NCBI RefSeq assembly: GCF_016545825.1
Contig: NC_052613.1
Location: 47,846,112-47,910,111 of the forward strand
Source of the DNA: Eucalyptus grandis
Lineage: Eukaryota > Streptophyta > Magnoliopsida > Myrtales > Myrtaceae
Length of the DNA: 64,000 nt
Direction of reading: 5' to 3'
Shown here: in pieces, positions 12,000 to 23,561 of the stretch
Position numbering within the stretch: the stretch's first letter is position 1
Layout of the letters: each line of letters starts with the position of its first letter
Notes under the pieces: model-generated
What the model was told of the DNA's origin: nothing
The model's input: the letters and a program-made list of their open reading frames with translations, nothing else
The model's database searches: none
Translations under genes and position numbers: made by a program

Positions 12000-12268
12000 A
12001 ATTCTAAAATTTGTCATAAAAATACAATTTAGTCCAAAAACTTTCAAAAATACAATTAAATCCTAAAACTTGTCCTGAAAGTGCAGTTTTTTTTTTTTTT
12101 TTTGGGTAAAGTGTCACAAAGTGCAATTAACTCCTACAATTTAAAAAAGTACAATCAAGTCCTAAGACTAATCAAAGTGGTTCAATCTAAGTCATTCCAT
12201 TAATTGCACTTTTTGAAAGTTTTAGGACTCGATTGCACTTTTCGAGACAAGTTTTTGTGAGAAATGAT
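12000..12268. mobile_element. MITE-like inverted-repeat element
   Basis: The left half carries ACAATTTAGTCC, AAACTTTCAAAAATACAATT and TCCTAAAACTTGTC; the right half carries their inverted forms (TTTTTGAAAGTTTTAGGACT, GATTGCACTTTT, GAGACAAGTTTT). This repeated TGCAATTAAGTCCTAAAACT pattern is common in plant MITEs. No target duplication could be set with confidence, and the centre has a T-rich run (~12089-12104). Confidence 0.55.
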
Positions 12269-12584
12269 GGTTTAGGGACATAACGAAGCCCTTCTATTGT
12301 CATCAAGAAAGCCTTTATGAGAGAAGGTTGATGATATTTGAATCATAAAAAAAAATTATAACAATTGATTAAGGAACGTGTCTAAGTTTGTTTGATATGA
12401 CAATTTCATAATATTATTGTTCTACTTCGTACAATCGTAGTATGGCGTAAAACAAAATAACCTAGGTCTTTTCTTTTTTTAGGGAGTTTCATTAGTTATC
12501 ATATTTCCAGAGAGAACGATTCCAGATCGTCGTAGTAATATGCCAACCCTAAACTCTCTAAACGTTTTTTAATCTTCACTCACC
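12269..12584. other. Intergenic
   Basis: Nothing recognisable. It ends at the left boundary of the tandem duplication. Confidence 0.45.
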
Positions 12585-13064
12585 CATCTCCAAAACATTT
12601 ATTAACCACCCGAAGATGCCAATATATTACTTCTCTATTTTCATTGCCCTTTTGCACAAATAATTTATTAATTACTCCTCTTTCTCCATATATTATACTT
12701 TTCAATTTCTTTGCTATTTTATTTTAGTTTGTATGTTATTGTTATCCTTTTCTCACATGAGTGTTTTTTAATTTCATGTTGAAGAAAATTCAAAGATTTT
12801 TCAAAAAGATTTTTTTATAAATAATGAATTGTCTCATTATGTATGATTTATAAGAGAAATTGTCACTTTGCTTCTTTTTTTTATTTATTTATTTATAATT
12901 CTCTTGAAAATTGCGGAAATATCCCTTACTTAATGACACTTAGAAGTCAAATAAAGAATCTCAAATCTTTTTAATTCAAATTTTAATATGTGCCATGCAT
13001 GCGAGATTCTACTAGTTAAGACAAAACGAGGATAATAAATAGGTGGTGGTTAAGACGAAATGAA

Positions 13065-13830
13065 AGTGGATAATAAATGAGTGGTGAGGCTCCTTGGCGT
13101 TTTAGAAAGGTTCTCCTTGTTGGTCTTCGCGCAACTGATGGACCACGAATTATCTCTGCCCGACAGTGTCATTGCTTGGAAATAATAGGTGGTGAGGCCT
13201 TGTGGAATTTAGAAAAGTTATCCTCTGTTGGTCTTCGCGCAACTGATGGACCACATATTGTCTCGGTTCGACAGTGTCATTGCTTGGAAATAATAGGTGG
13301 TGAGGCTGCTTGTGGAATTTAGAAAAAGTTCTCTCGTTGGTCTTCGCGCAACTGATGGACCAAATTGTCTCGGTTCCACAATGTCATTGCTTGGAAATAA
13401 TAGGTGGTGAGGCTCATTGTGGAACCCAGAAAAGTTCTCCTCGTTGGTGTTCGCGCAACTGACGGGCCACGAATTGTCTCGGTTCGACAGTGTCATCGCT
13501 TGGAAATAGGTGGTGAGGCTCCTTGTGGAATTTAGAAAAGTTCTCCCGTTGGTCTTCGCGCAACTGACGGGCCTGAATTGTCTTGGTTCCATAGTGTCAT
13601 TACTTGGAAATAATAGGTGGTGAGGCTCCTTGTGGAATTTAGAAAAGTTCTCCTTGTTGGTCTTTGCGCAACTGACGGGTCACGAATTGTCTCGGGATTC
13701 AACAGTGTAATTGCTTGAAATAATAGGTGGTGAGGCTCCTTGTGGAATTTAGAAAAGTTCTCTTGTTGATTTCCACGCAATTGATGGACCACGAATTGTC
13801 TCAGTTCGACAGTGTCATTGCTTGGAAATA
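13065..13830. repeat. Minisatellite, ~105-115 bp unit, seven copies (unit A)
   Basis: Each copy begins near AATAATAGGTGGTGAGGCTC, then GTGGAATTTAGAAAAGTTCT, GTTGGTCTTCGCGCAACTGA and TCTCGGTTCGACAGTGTCAT. Copies start at about 13068, 13182, 13292, 13400, 13505, 13610 and 13722. Open frames on both strands inside it (for example 13218-13592 minus) come from the repeated unit. Stops and frame changes between copies argue against coding. Confidence 0.9.
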
Positions 13831-14992
13831 TCCTTCGTTGACAGGGTATTCGATAAATTGCTTTCTCTACTAATATTTATGTACCTTCAATCTTGTCATC
13901 TTGTACTTTTTCCTTCTCCTTGGCACAGTACTTCGTGTTGTTGTCTGGCCGCCATTTCATGAACCAGTTAAGGACATGGTGTCAATCTGACCCAGAAAAA
14001 AAAAGGGCAGGATGTGGAAAGATCATTGTTTATGGAGAACATACGAGGCCCCTGTTAAAACGCAGTCCTATTATTATGGATAAGGTGCATGCTCTGTAGG
14101 GTGATGTGCATGAGGGAAGTGCATGCTTCTCGTCATGATCCATGCTCTCGTTTAGGTCAAGTGCGTCGGTCCTTAGAGGCCAACTGCATCATTCTTAGGA
14201 TCAAGTAAACACTTGTTATGATCAAGAGTGAACTCATTCTGGCTTCTAAAAGAAAACTTACCTCTTTTCGATAAGGAGCATATCCATCCACAGGTTAATG
14301 TTGATAGGGCAACCATAATATTCTTATCGCTCTATAGTTGGCATTCGCTTTCTGTAGTTGTAGGGACCGGTTAATCCAAACCAGCGATTGTGTTCTAGTA
14401 CAATCATTTACAAAATAGAGATGATATTTTTTCCATTATTTTTACCATCGGTCAAAATTGGTGCCATGGGTCAAAAGAAGCAGTCGCCATCCATCTCGCA
14501 ACGTCGAAAAGGACCTGAGCTCACAAACATCGTCAATGCAAGCAGTCGCAAGTTATCCATCAATGCTTTGCTCAGCCCCCGAACCATGCTCTGCCCTTTA
14601 ACTTCAGGAAAGGCCAAGATTGAGTGTAATCTTGGCCTCCCGTTTCTCCAACAAATAGCGTCTTGCCCTTTCAATGATAGCAAAATAACAAAAAGTATAG
14701 TAAAACCAATTTATTAAAAAATTGGAATATTATGAGCTTGTCAAACTTCTCTTTAATGTTGCATATGACCATTTGCTTAAAGGTCCATTTGCAATATGTT
14801 ATATAATTCGGTATATCACTCTATTTGACCATGGAACTTAGTCATCTCCACAAATGGAGATCGTCGACCAACATCGGTGATATTCCGACAAATCGACTCA
14901 TTGTTTTGACTACCGATTGATTTGATACTCACCTTCGTTTTTACCTAGCTTAAGTAGTTTAGACTCGAAAATATTCGTCAGTGCATGGTAAG
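13831..14992. other. Unit A spacer, paralogous to 18336-19563
   Basis: Well conserved against unit B but with indels. Contains a minus-strand open frame at 14471-14683 (LMDNLRLLALTMFVSS is shared with unit B 18951-19277). I do not recognise that peptide. The two copies disagree in frame on either side of the shared block, so it is at best a decayed exon. Confidence 0.4.
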
Positions 14993-15001
14993 ATATATCA
15001 T
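14993..15001. repeat. 9-bp target-site duplication, left
   Basis: ATATATCAT, repeated exactly at 16453-16461 around the foldback MULE. Confidence 0.92.
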
Positions 15002-16452
15002 ATGAGAACAACCAGTGCCAAAACTGCACCGGTAAACACTTAACTATCAAAACGGAATGTACGCCCATTTAGTTTCGGAGAAAGTGGAACACTTAAGTGT
15101 TACTCCCGACCAAAATCGGTCAATTGCCGACGCCGCAATTTTCCGTGAAGTTGGCTGAAAAAAGCCGTGTTTTGCTTGCTAACGTGAGAAAATGCAAAAA
15201 CGACGTCGTTTTGTATCTCGATGTGTAAATAATTAATATAAAATTTAATTAAATTAAATTTAAACTTAATTTTATTCAAAATATTCTAGAAAATAAAAAC
15301 TTAAAATTAAAAAACCTAAAAAATAAAAAACTTAAAATTGAAAACCTAAAAAATTAAAAATTAAAATTAAAAAACCTAAAAATAAAAAACTTAAATTGAA
15401 AAACCTAAAAAATTAAAAATTAAAAATTGAAAACTAAAAATTTAAAATTAAAATTAAAAAACCAAAAAATTAAAAATTAAAATTAAAAAACCTAAAAATT
15501 AAAAAATTAAAAAAAATAAAAAAGCCAAAAAAATTAAATTAAAAAACCTAAAATTAAAAACTTAAATTTAAAAACCTAAAAAATTAAAAATTAAAATTAA
15601 AAAAACCTAAAAAATAAAAAAAACTTATAATTAAAAAACCTAAAATTTAAAACCTAAAAATAAAAGAAGTAATAATAAAAACGCCCTTCCTAGCGGCCAG
15701 TGAGGGCTTAGCCCTCACCCGCCCCCTTCGGCTCCCCACTTCTTTTATTTATTTTTTATTTTTTTTAATTTTAGGTTTTTAGTTTTTAGGTTTTTTAATT
15801 TTTAGGTTTTCTAATTATAAGTTTTTTAATTATATATATGTATATTTTTTAGGTTTTTAAATTTTAATTTTTTATTTATTAGGTTTTTTAATTATAAGTT
15901 CTTTATTTTTAGGTTTTTAATTATAAGTTTTTATTTTAGGTTTTCAATTTTTAAATTTTTTTAGTTTTTCAATTTTTATTTTTATTTTTAAGTTTTTTGA
16001 TTTTAAGTTTTTTTTAATTTTTTAGGTTTTTTAATTTTAAGATTTTTATTTTTTATGTTTTTTTAATTACAAGTTTTTATTTTTTAGGTTTTATAATTTT
16101 AATTTTATAATTTTTAGGTTTTTCAATTTTAAGTTTTTATTTTTTAGAATATTTTAAATAAAATTAAGTTTAAATTTAATTTAATTAATTTTTATATTAA
16201 TTATTTACATGATGAGACACAAAACGACGTTGTTTTGTATTTTCTCGCCACGTCGCAAAAAAGACGTCGTTTTCCACCCAATCCGCCAAAATTGCCAGTC
16301 GTCAAACACTGTTAACAGATTTTGTCGAGCACTTTCTAATGTTCCACTCTTACTCGGAAACCTGCACTCCTGCCGTCAGATATTTTCGGAAGTTTTGGCA
16401 TTTAAATGTCCCTTTCGTGCCAAGTTTTTGCACTCTAGGTGTCCCAAACTCA
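15002..16452. mobile_element. Foldback (long inverted repeat) non-autonomous MULE, 1451 bp
   Basis: Flanked by the exact 9-bp direct repeat ATATATCAT (14993-15001 and 16453-16461). Unit B holds a single GATCTATCAT at the same place (~19561-19570), a paralogous empty site. The ends (ATGAGAACAACCAGTGCCAA; reverse complement of the right end TTGAGTTTGGGACACCTAGA then GTGC) match the 3522-10617 family. The arms (about 15002-15690 and 15740-16452) are inverted copies, including a GTAAATAATTAATATAAAA block and ACGACGTCGT palindromes. The inner arms are degenerate AAAACCTAAAAATTAAAA repeats. The tip is a GC-rich core with the near-perfect palindrome GTGAGGGCTTAGCCCTCAC. No coding region. Confidence 0.93.
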
Positions 16453-16461
16453 ATATATCAT
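16453..16461. repeat. 9-bp target-site duplication, right
   Basis: ATATATCAT, identical to 14993-15001. Confidence 0.92.
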
Positions 16462-16816
16462 CCTTCAAACATGAAATTGAGCATGAGAAAATTGATGGAG
16501 AATTCACTTCCACCAAATGTTATTCTATCAAACATTATCTTATTAAGACATGACCAAACACAACCATAGAAGTTAGGTAGTTTAAGCAGTGAGTTTGAAA
16601 GGTGGCTTAGTGATAGGAACAATATTAAAATATTGCCATTCTTCAAAGCTTCAATATTGAATGTTACAACTTCACATGCAAAGGACGCTAGGCAGAGAGA
16701 ATGAATGCAGGATTAGATGAGCGAGAGTCAGGTTTCGCCATTGAGGACCAATTCGATCCTTGAGATGATTTTCCACAAAAATGCACGTCGGTTTTGCCGG
16801 CGAAGTTCAGGCCTGA

Positions 16817-17116
16817 TCAACATTGTTTCCGTGCAATTGCATAGAGTTGATTTTTGTATCCTCTATTGTGATTTTGAAGGGCGTAAGGAGGGTGACCATA
16901 ATACCACGACCAGAAATTATCCTCAGCAAGTCCTTTAAATACTTGAAATCTGTTTGTTCTTTCTAGTTCCCCCATTCCTAACAGGTTTAGTCCACCAAAT
17001 GCCGGCTCCATTTCACTCCAGTTTAGGACTTGAGTAACTTTCCTATCTCGCCAACGTATGTAATGTATCACATTTACAGACTGGTCGCAACTCTCTAATC
17101 TGTGATCAATCTCCAA
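16817..17116 (-). pseudogene. Unrecognised possible exon (unit A), broken in unit B
   Basis: A 99-residue minus-strand frame includes HYIRWRDRKVTQVLNW and NRFQVFKGLAEDNFW, and reads like coding sequence rather than low complexity. The paralogous stretch in unit B (~23690-24010) has several one- or two-base indels that break the frame. I do not recognise the family. It could be an exon of a gene whose other exons are lost, or chance. No start, stop or splice context could be established. Confidence 0.25.
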
Positions 17117-17767
17117 AAAGAGGGTGGAAAAAAAATTATTTCATAGATACTGCAGCTACAGCCTTCTCATCGTTTTCTTATTTAAATTTTGTATAATATA
17201 ATAGATGAAGCATTATCATGGAGATATATACATTCTTCAAAAGCTATCCAGCTGCAATCACTAACTCATCTCCAAAACATTTATTAACCACCCGAAGATG
17301 CCAATATATTACTTCTCTATTTTCATTGCCTTTTTGCACAAATAATTTATTAATTACTCCCTCTCTTTCTCCATATATTATACTTTTCAATTTCTTGCTA
17401 TTTTATTTTAGTTTGTATGTTATTGTTATCTTTTTCTCACATGAGTGTTTTTTAATTTCACGTTGAAGAAAATTCAAAGATTTTTCAAAAGATTTTATAA
17501 ATAATAAATTGTCTCGTTAGGTACGATTTATAAGAGAAATTGTCACTTGCTTCTTCTTTCTATTATTCTCTTGAAAATTACGGAAATATCCCTTAATAAT
17601 GACACTTAGAAGTCAAAAAAAAGAATCTCGAATCTTTTTAATTCAAATTTGATTTATGTACGTCGTTACAAATATGTATTGTGTTAACATGTGCCACGCA
17701 TGCGAGATTCTACTGGTTAAGACGAAACGAGTGGATAATAAATAGATGGTGGTTAAGACGAAACGAG

Positions 17768-18335
17768 TGGATAATAAATAGGTGGTGAGGCTCCTTGTGG
17801 AATTTAGAAAAGTTCTCCTCGTTGGTCTTCGCGCAACTTATGGACCACCTAATTGTCTCGGTTCGACAGTGTCATTGCTTGGAAATAATAGGTGGTGAGG
17901 CTCCTTGTGGAATTTAGAAAAAGTTCTCCTCGTTGGTCTTCGCACAACTGACGGGCCACGAATTGTCTCGGTTCCACAGTGTAATTGCTTGGAAATAATA
18001 GGTGGTGAGGCTCCTTGTGGAATTTAGAAAAGTTCTCTCGTCGGTCTTCGCGCAACTGATGGACCACGAATTGTCTCGGTTCGACAGTGTCATTGCTTGG
18101 AAATAATAGGTGGTGAGGCTCCTTGTGGAATTTAGATAAGTTCTCCTCGTTGGTGTTCGCGCAACTGACGGGCCATGAATTGTCTCTCCGGTTCCAGAGT
18201 ATAATTGCTTGGAAATAATAGGTGAGGCTCCTTGTGGAATTTAGAAAAAGTTCTCCTCATTGGTCTTCGAGTAACTGATAACTGATGGACCACGAATTGT
18301 CTCGGTTCGACATTGTCATTGCTCGGAAATATCCT
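17768..18335. repeat. Minisatellite, ~110-bp unit, five copies (unit B)
   Basis: Same unit as 13065-13830. Copies start at about 17775, 17887, 17998, 18107 and 18218. Copy number differs from unit A (five versus seven), so the array changed after the large duplication, or in one copy. Confidence 0.88.
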
Positions 18336-19780
18336 TCATTGACAGGGTATTCGATAAATTACTTTCTCTGCTAATATTTATGTACTTTCAAGCTTGTCAT
18401 CTTGTACTTTTTCCCTCTCCTTGGCACGGTACTTCGTGTTGTTGTCTGGCCGCCATTTCATGAACCAGTTAAGGACATGGTGTCAACTGTCAATCTGACC
18501 CAGAAAAAAAAAATCATTGTTTATGGAGAAATTAGAAGGTCACTGTTAAAACGCAGTCCTATTATGGATAAGGTGCATACTCTGCAGGGTGATGTGCATG
18601 AGGAAGTGCATGCTTCTCGTCATGATCCATGCTCTCGTTTAGGTCAAGTGCGCGGTCATCAGAGGCCAACTGCATCATTCTTAGGATCAAGTAAACACTT
18701 GTTATGATCAAGAGTGAACTCATTTTGGCTTCTAAAAGAAAACTTAATCTTTCGATAAGGAGAATGTCCATCCACAGGTTGATATTGATAGGGCAACCAT
18801 ACTATTCTTATCGCTATATAGTTGGCATTCGCTTTCTGTAGTTGTAGACCGATAATCCAAACTAGCGATTGTGTCTAGTACAATCATTTACAAAATAGAG
18901 ATAATATTTTTTCCATTATTTTTACCATCGGTCAAAATCCAATCTAAGTCTCAAACAAAAATCCTTAACTTATTCCAGAAAAAAAAAAAAAAAACCTCCC
19001 ACTCAGCGCATTTCGACTCTTTGGTGCCATGGGTCAAATTGAAGCAGTCGCCATCCATCTCGCAAGCAACGTCGAAAAAGGACCTGGAGCTCACAAACAT
19101 CGTCAATGCAAGCAGTCGCAAGTTATCCATCAATGCTTGCTCAGCCCCGGACCATGCTCTGCCCTTTAACTTCAGGAAAGGCCAAGATTGAGTGTAATCT
19201 TGCCCTCCCGTTTCTCCAACAAATAGTGTCTTGGCCCTTTCAATGATAGCAAAATAACAAAAGTACAGTAAAACCAATTTATTAAAATCGGAATATTATG
19301 AGCTTGTCAAACTTCTCTTTAATGTTGCATATGACCATTTGTTTAAAGGTCCATTTGCAATATGTTATATAATTCGGTATATCACTCTATTTGACCGGAA
19401 CTTAGTCATCTCCACAAATGGAGATCATCAACTAACATCGGTGATATTCGACAAATCGACTCATTGTTTTGACTACCGACTGATTTGATACTCAGCTCCT
19501 CCCGTTTTACTTAGCTAAGTAGTTTTAGACTCGAAAATATTTGGCGTGAGTGCATGGTAAGATCTATCATCCTTCATACATGAAATTGAGCATGAGAAAA
19601 TTGATGGAGAATTCACTTCGACCAAATGCTATTATATCGAACATTAGCTTATTAAGACATGACCAAACACAACCATAGTTAGGTAGTTTAAAAGTGAGTT
19701 TGGAAAGGTGGCTTAGTGATAGGAACATTATTAAAATATCACCATTCTTCAAAGCTTCAATATTGAATATTATATCTTCA
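18336..19780. other. Unit B spacer with empty MULE site
   Basis: Paralogous to 13831-14992 plus 16453-16674. The single ATCTATCAT near 19562-19570 is the unoccupied target of the foldback MULE. Minus-strand frame 18951-19277 contains the unrecognised peptide shared with unit A, extended by an A-run artefact. Confidence 0.6.
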
Positions 19781-21810
19781 CATCAATTGGTTGAATTGGT
19801 ATACTCAAAAGGGGTAAGTTTGATTGTGATTCGGTGATCAAGATCTTTCATTTTATTCTTGATTTTTTTTTTTTTCACCAGAAGTTTATTCTTAACTTGA
19901 ATTTATAATATTAGTAATATAATAAATCCAAATTCTTAACGGAAAAATGCCAATGGAGTTTGTGATTAGGTAGTATCTATTAATCATAGTTGAAATTTGT
20001 CCATGTTAGATCCCCAGTTTTATGAAAGACGATTGATGATAATTGGACCATCATGTCAACAATTTCTACAGTATTAATTAGAAAACTACATTGGTCAAAT
20101 TGAAAGATGAAAGACTATATTTCAATTTGTACAATAGACCTTTTAGGACTGAATTGGTGATTTTTCTATTTGAAAAATTTTGGTACTAAAATAGGCATCC
20201 TACAATTATTATGACAATGATATCCTTCTTACTTCGAAATTTTGGATGAGCTTTTGCAAATCTAGGGTCATCTTGGTCTTTTCACGCGTCACATGTCCAT
20301 CATTGCTTTAATTGGACACGAATAAGGTCCAAATCCACTACAAGTCCTTCGGGGACAATAATGTATGCTTGTCCTTTGCCTTTTCTTTGAAAAATGATGC
20401 TAACGTCACGAATCATTTATATTTAGAAACATGATACTTTTTTACATGATATACAACGTTTTCTTTCATTTTTTTGTTTGGTTGGTGACAAGTGACGTTT
20501 TGATAGGATGAACTTATGAACTTAGGACCTTCCTCGCCTTTTCACATCTTCCATGTCCAGCCGTTATTTTATTCAGATAGGAAGCATCAAAGACTCAATT
20601 ATAAGGTCCCCCATCCACTATAGGTCCTTAGAGGGCAATAATATTGCCGTCCTTTTGCTTTTGCTTTTCTTTTCTCTTTTTCCAATGTAACATCGATGTC
20701 GCGAGTGATTTGCAACTAAAAACATGGCGTGGTTCACATGGCCATGTAAGGTCCACAGTACTCTACAAGTCCTACTCTAAGGACACTAATATTTTCCCAT
20801 AGTAACACTAATGTCGAGAATCTTCTGCGGTTAAAAAGGAGCATGTTTCACATGTTGAGCCAATAACCCTAGGTTCTTTTCAATAAAAATAACTGTCTTT
20901 CAAAAGAATTACCTTTAGGGCGCTAACTAATCAATTAACAAAAAATTATTGTACTAATTTTTCCCTAACATGTATGACCATTTTTGAAAATGAACATTTC
21001 ATTATTAAGTAAAGTGAAGAAGACCGAGTAATTGCTCTTGCTTTTAAAACAACTAGAATTTGACCCGTGCGCCGATCGATTGAAGTTTTCACACCTCAAA
21101 ACATACATTTTATTTTTGAGAATTTAAATTTCACTATTGGAAAAAAAAGTAATCTGCAAGATATTTAAATGTGTTATAAATCTCATGCTGACTTAGTTAA
21201 TAGTAGATGGTCACAAAAGTCAGCCAACATAAGAAAATACATATAAGTCAAACTCAAGAAAGTAATCTACATGCCCTTACAGTTTTCTTGATTATCATTG
21301 CCCAAAAAAAAAAATTGAATACTAAATAATCGAAATATTCACTGAACTTGTACGAAAAAAACACCTCAGAAACAGTCTTCCTAGAAGTGAAAAATATGAT
21401 AATCGCAAATGAAGTTGAATTATTCACTTCTCACTAGTAGATAATGATGCGAGCTACTTCACAGGAGCCCTAAGAAAGACATGGCATTTGGCAACGATGC
21501 GGTTGAATAATTCTAATTTCAGTTTGCGCAATGTTTCTCATGCTCTTTAGAACAATGATTTTTCAATTCTAATTAACATGTCGTTCCTATTATTCCGTTC
21601 TCAGACCATTAGCATGGATCGGGATTGATCTGCTCATTGACCTTAAGGTTGTGATCTTGTCACGGGCCTCTGCCTTAAAAATAGTACCAATCGGTCCACA
21701 TTTAGACCGGATCTTTTATTGATTGGGTCTAGAATTAACTTTCTAATGCGATACATTAGACTAACTTTAGGGAATTTCTTATCTTTATTTTGCTCCATCA
21801 AATATTACGA
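19781..21810. other. Unit B-specific intergenic DNA
   Basis: No gene seen. Between ~20240 and ~20880 a loose three-fold repetition occurs: a block with CTTTTCACxxxTxxCATGTCCA, then CCACTACAAGTCCTT/CCACTATAGGTCCTT/CTCTACAAGTCCTACT, then GGACA(C)TAATAxT. It looks like old, diverged direct repeats of about 270-300 bp. Confidence 0.45.
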
Positions 21811-22247
21811 GGACACAAATTTACTCAATTTGAATGAAAACATGTAATGACTTAGATATTCAACTTGGCCAATCTCCCTAGGAAAGTGTACAAGTGGTGA
21901 TTCTTGTGAGTGGTTTCAACTACATCTCAGTTCTTTCCCATTTTATGTGTGAGATTTGGAGTGTCACAAACTCTTCCACCTATAATTCTAGTGTCCTCGT
22001 TATTTGTCAACTCATGTTGGGTAGTGACAATTCCTCAATCTAAATGAACACACGTAATGACTTGGAGCATTCAACGGGGCCAATCTCCCTAAAAAAGTAT
22101 ATAGATGGTGATTCTTGGGAGTAGGTTTCAACTTATATCTTAAGTTCTTTCCCATCTTACGTGAGATTTGGAGTGTCACAAATTCTTCCACTTATAATTC
22201 TAGTTTCCTTGTCGTTGTCAACTCATGTTGGGCAGTAACATTTCCTA
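21811..22247. repeat. Two-copy imperfect tandem repeat, ~215 bp
   Basis: Copy 1 (~21811-22025) and copy 2 (~22026-22247) share GCCAATCTCCCTA, GATTTGGAGTGTCACAAA, TTCTTCCAC(C/T)TATAATTCTA and CAACTCATGTTGGG(T/C)AGT in order. Noncoding, probably a simple tandem duplication. Confidence 0.85.
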
Positions 22248-22353
22248 TTCTACTAAGAGCCACATTTTTTCAAGCTTTTAAGTCTCAACAATCATTCCCC
22301 ATTTTGTTGGATTGACTAAAGGCCATCTAGTCCATCCCCGAATCACATATCTA

Positions 22354-22354
<1 letters not shown>

Positions 22355-22386
<32 letters not shown>
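22355..22386. repeat. Poly(A) tract, 32 bases
   Basis: Uninterrupted A run about 40 bp left of a SINE. It may be the tail of a separate retroposed fragment or a plain homopolymer; no second target duplication was found. Confidence 0.8.
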
Positions 22387-22390
<4 letters not shown>

Positions 22391-22423
22391 GCTAAGATTC
22401 AATGTACCACAATGCATTTATTG

Positions 22424-22550
22424 TTTTTTTTTTTTTTGATGACCTAGGGAATCCTATACAGCCGGTAGCCGGTGAGCAAACCTTGGGGTGACGCTAGCGG
22501 GAGGACCTACCACCTCGGCGCCACACTTAAGACACCAAATGCCTCCCTGG
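22424..22550 (-). mobile_element. tRNA-type SINE with 15-bp target duplications
   Basis: The element (minus orientation) starts CCAGGGAGGCATTTGGTGTC and ends in an A-tail, seen as T's at 22424-22437. It is flanked by ACAATGCATTTATTG (22409-22423) and ACAATGCATATATTG (22551-22565), one mismatch. The internal GTGGCGCCGAGGTGG and AAGGTTTGCTCACC lie where a tRNA-like A box and B box would be. Length ~127 bp, A-tail and long variable TSD fit LINE-mobilised plant SINEs. The box assignment is the weakest part. Confidence 0.78.
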
Positions 22551-22565
22551 ACAATGCATATATTG

Positions 22566-23561
22566 TTCATGTCCATTGCATGGCTTAATTTACCATCCAA
22601 CTAAGAACCGCCTCAGGCAATGCTACTTGTGAGAGCCAAAGGCTTGAGTTAAGCTATTTATTACTATCACGAGAAGAAGAAAAGGAAGGCTTCGTCTTAA
22701 GTTGACCATATACGTCAAGATCCAAGAGATCTGTTAAGTTTTGATTGCCGGTGCTTCCTCCCCAAAATTGCCTAACAAATGCTAAAAGAGGGTAAGAATA
22801 ATGATGACAATGACAACTATGACAACGATCAAACAAATGAAATTTGGGCATCCTTTTAGTCCCAAGACCGAGAGTGTTCAACCAGCACAACTACATGAAA
22901 AGCACACCAAACATATAGGCATTGCTGCATGAGTGACCTTGCATAAATTGCACTTACTAGATCAAGATAATCACATTTCAAGAATTTCCAGATTCTAAAC
23001 TGGATCTTATTAAAAAAAAAAACAAAAACGTTCATATAACTTCTACACTTTAATTAGTTATATTTATCACATTACCCAAAGACGCACTTTACATAATTTT
23101 TCCATAACTGTCAACTTGTGGAAGAGAGTTCTAAGTTTATATTATGTTGACACTTTTCAATCTATTGAATTCACCAACTCCAAAAAAAAAAAAATCCCAT
23201 TGAATGTGGATTTGACTAAAATGGTACTATCTCATTTAATTATTCATAATATTGTGGAAAATGCTCATTTGCGTCACGATGGTGGTCAAACATGCATCCT
23301 TTGTAAAAAAATTAAGATAATAATACTAATAATAATAAATAAATTATTATTATTTTATAATAAATAACAAATAAAAAATTATGAAGAGCCAGATCCATCA
23401 AAGCGGGTTTTTCTCGGACCGAGCTCGTCTTGTTCTTCTCTTTGCATCCATTAAGATCAAACTGGGCCGTTGACGTTTGACCAGCCTCTGGGTCTTCATT
23501 GGTGAAATCTTTTGTCGCCAGATTCAACAAGGTCTTGAAACTTCGACGTCCCTAATTTGAA
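22566..23561. other. Unit B-specific intergenic DNA, end portion
   Basis: No recognised gene. Contains an AT-rich tract with AATAAT repeats (~23318-23375). A frame at 23312-23530 minus has no recognisable motif. Confidence 0.4.

Larger units (their letters stand above)
12585..17260. repeat. Large tandem duplication, unit A
   Basis: Starts CATCTCCAAAACATTTATTA and ends AAGCTATCCAGCTGCAATCA. Unit B (17267-24157) starts and ends with the same sequences and follows after a 6-bp junction. Shared blocks in the same order: 12585-13060 with 17267-17770, minisatellite 13065-13830 with 17768-18335, 13831-14992 with 18336-19563, 16462-16674 with 19571-19780, and 16675-17260 with 23562-24157. Unit A carries a MULE insertion (15002-16452) and lacks about 3.8 kb present in B. 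Confidence 0.9.

Noticed and set aside
13077..13792. Several open frames on both strands repeating RSLTTYYFQAMTLSNRDN-like peptides
   Set aside because: They follow the ~110-bp minisatellite unit, change frame between copies and have no known motif.
13065..13830. CRISPR-like regular repeats
   Set aside because: The whole unit repeats with no unique spacers, and the genome is plainly eukaryotic.
22355..22386. Poly(A) tract considered as the tail of the adjacent SINE
   Set aside because: The SINE is in the opposite orientation with its own tail and target duplications; the tract lies outside them.
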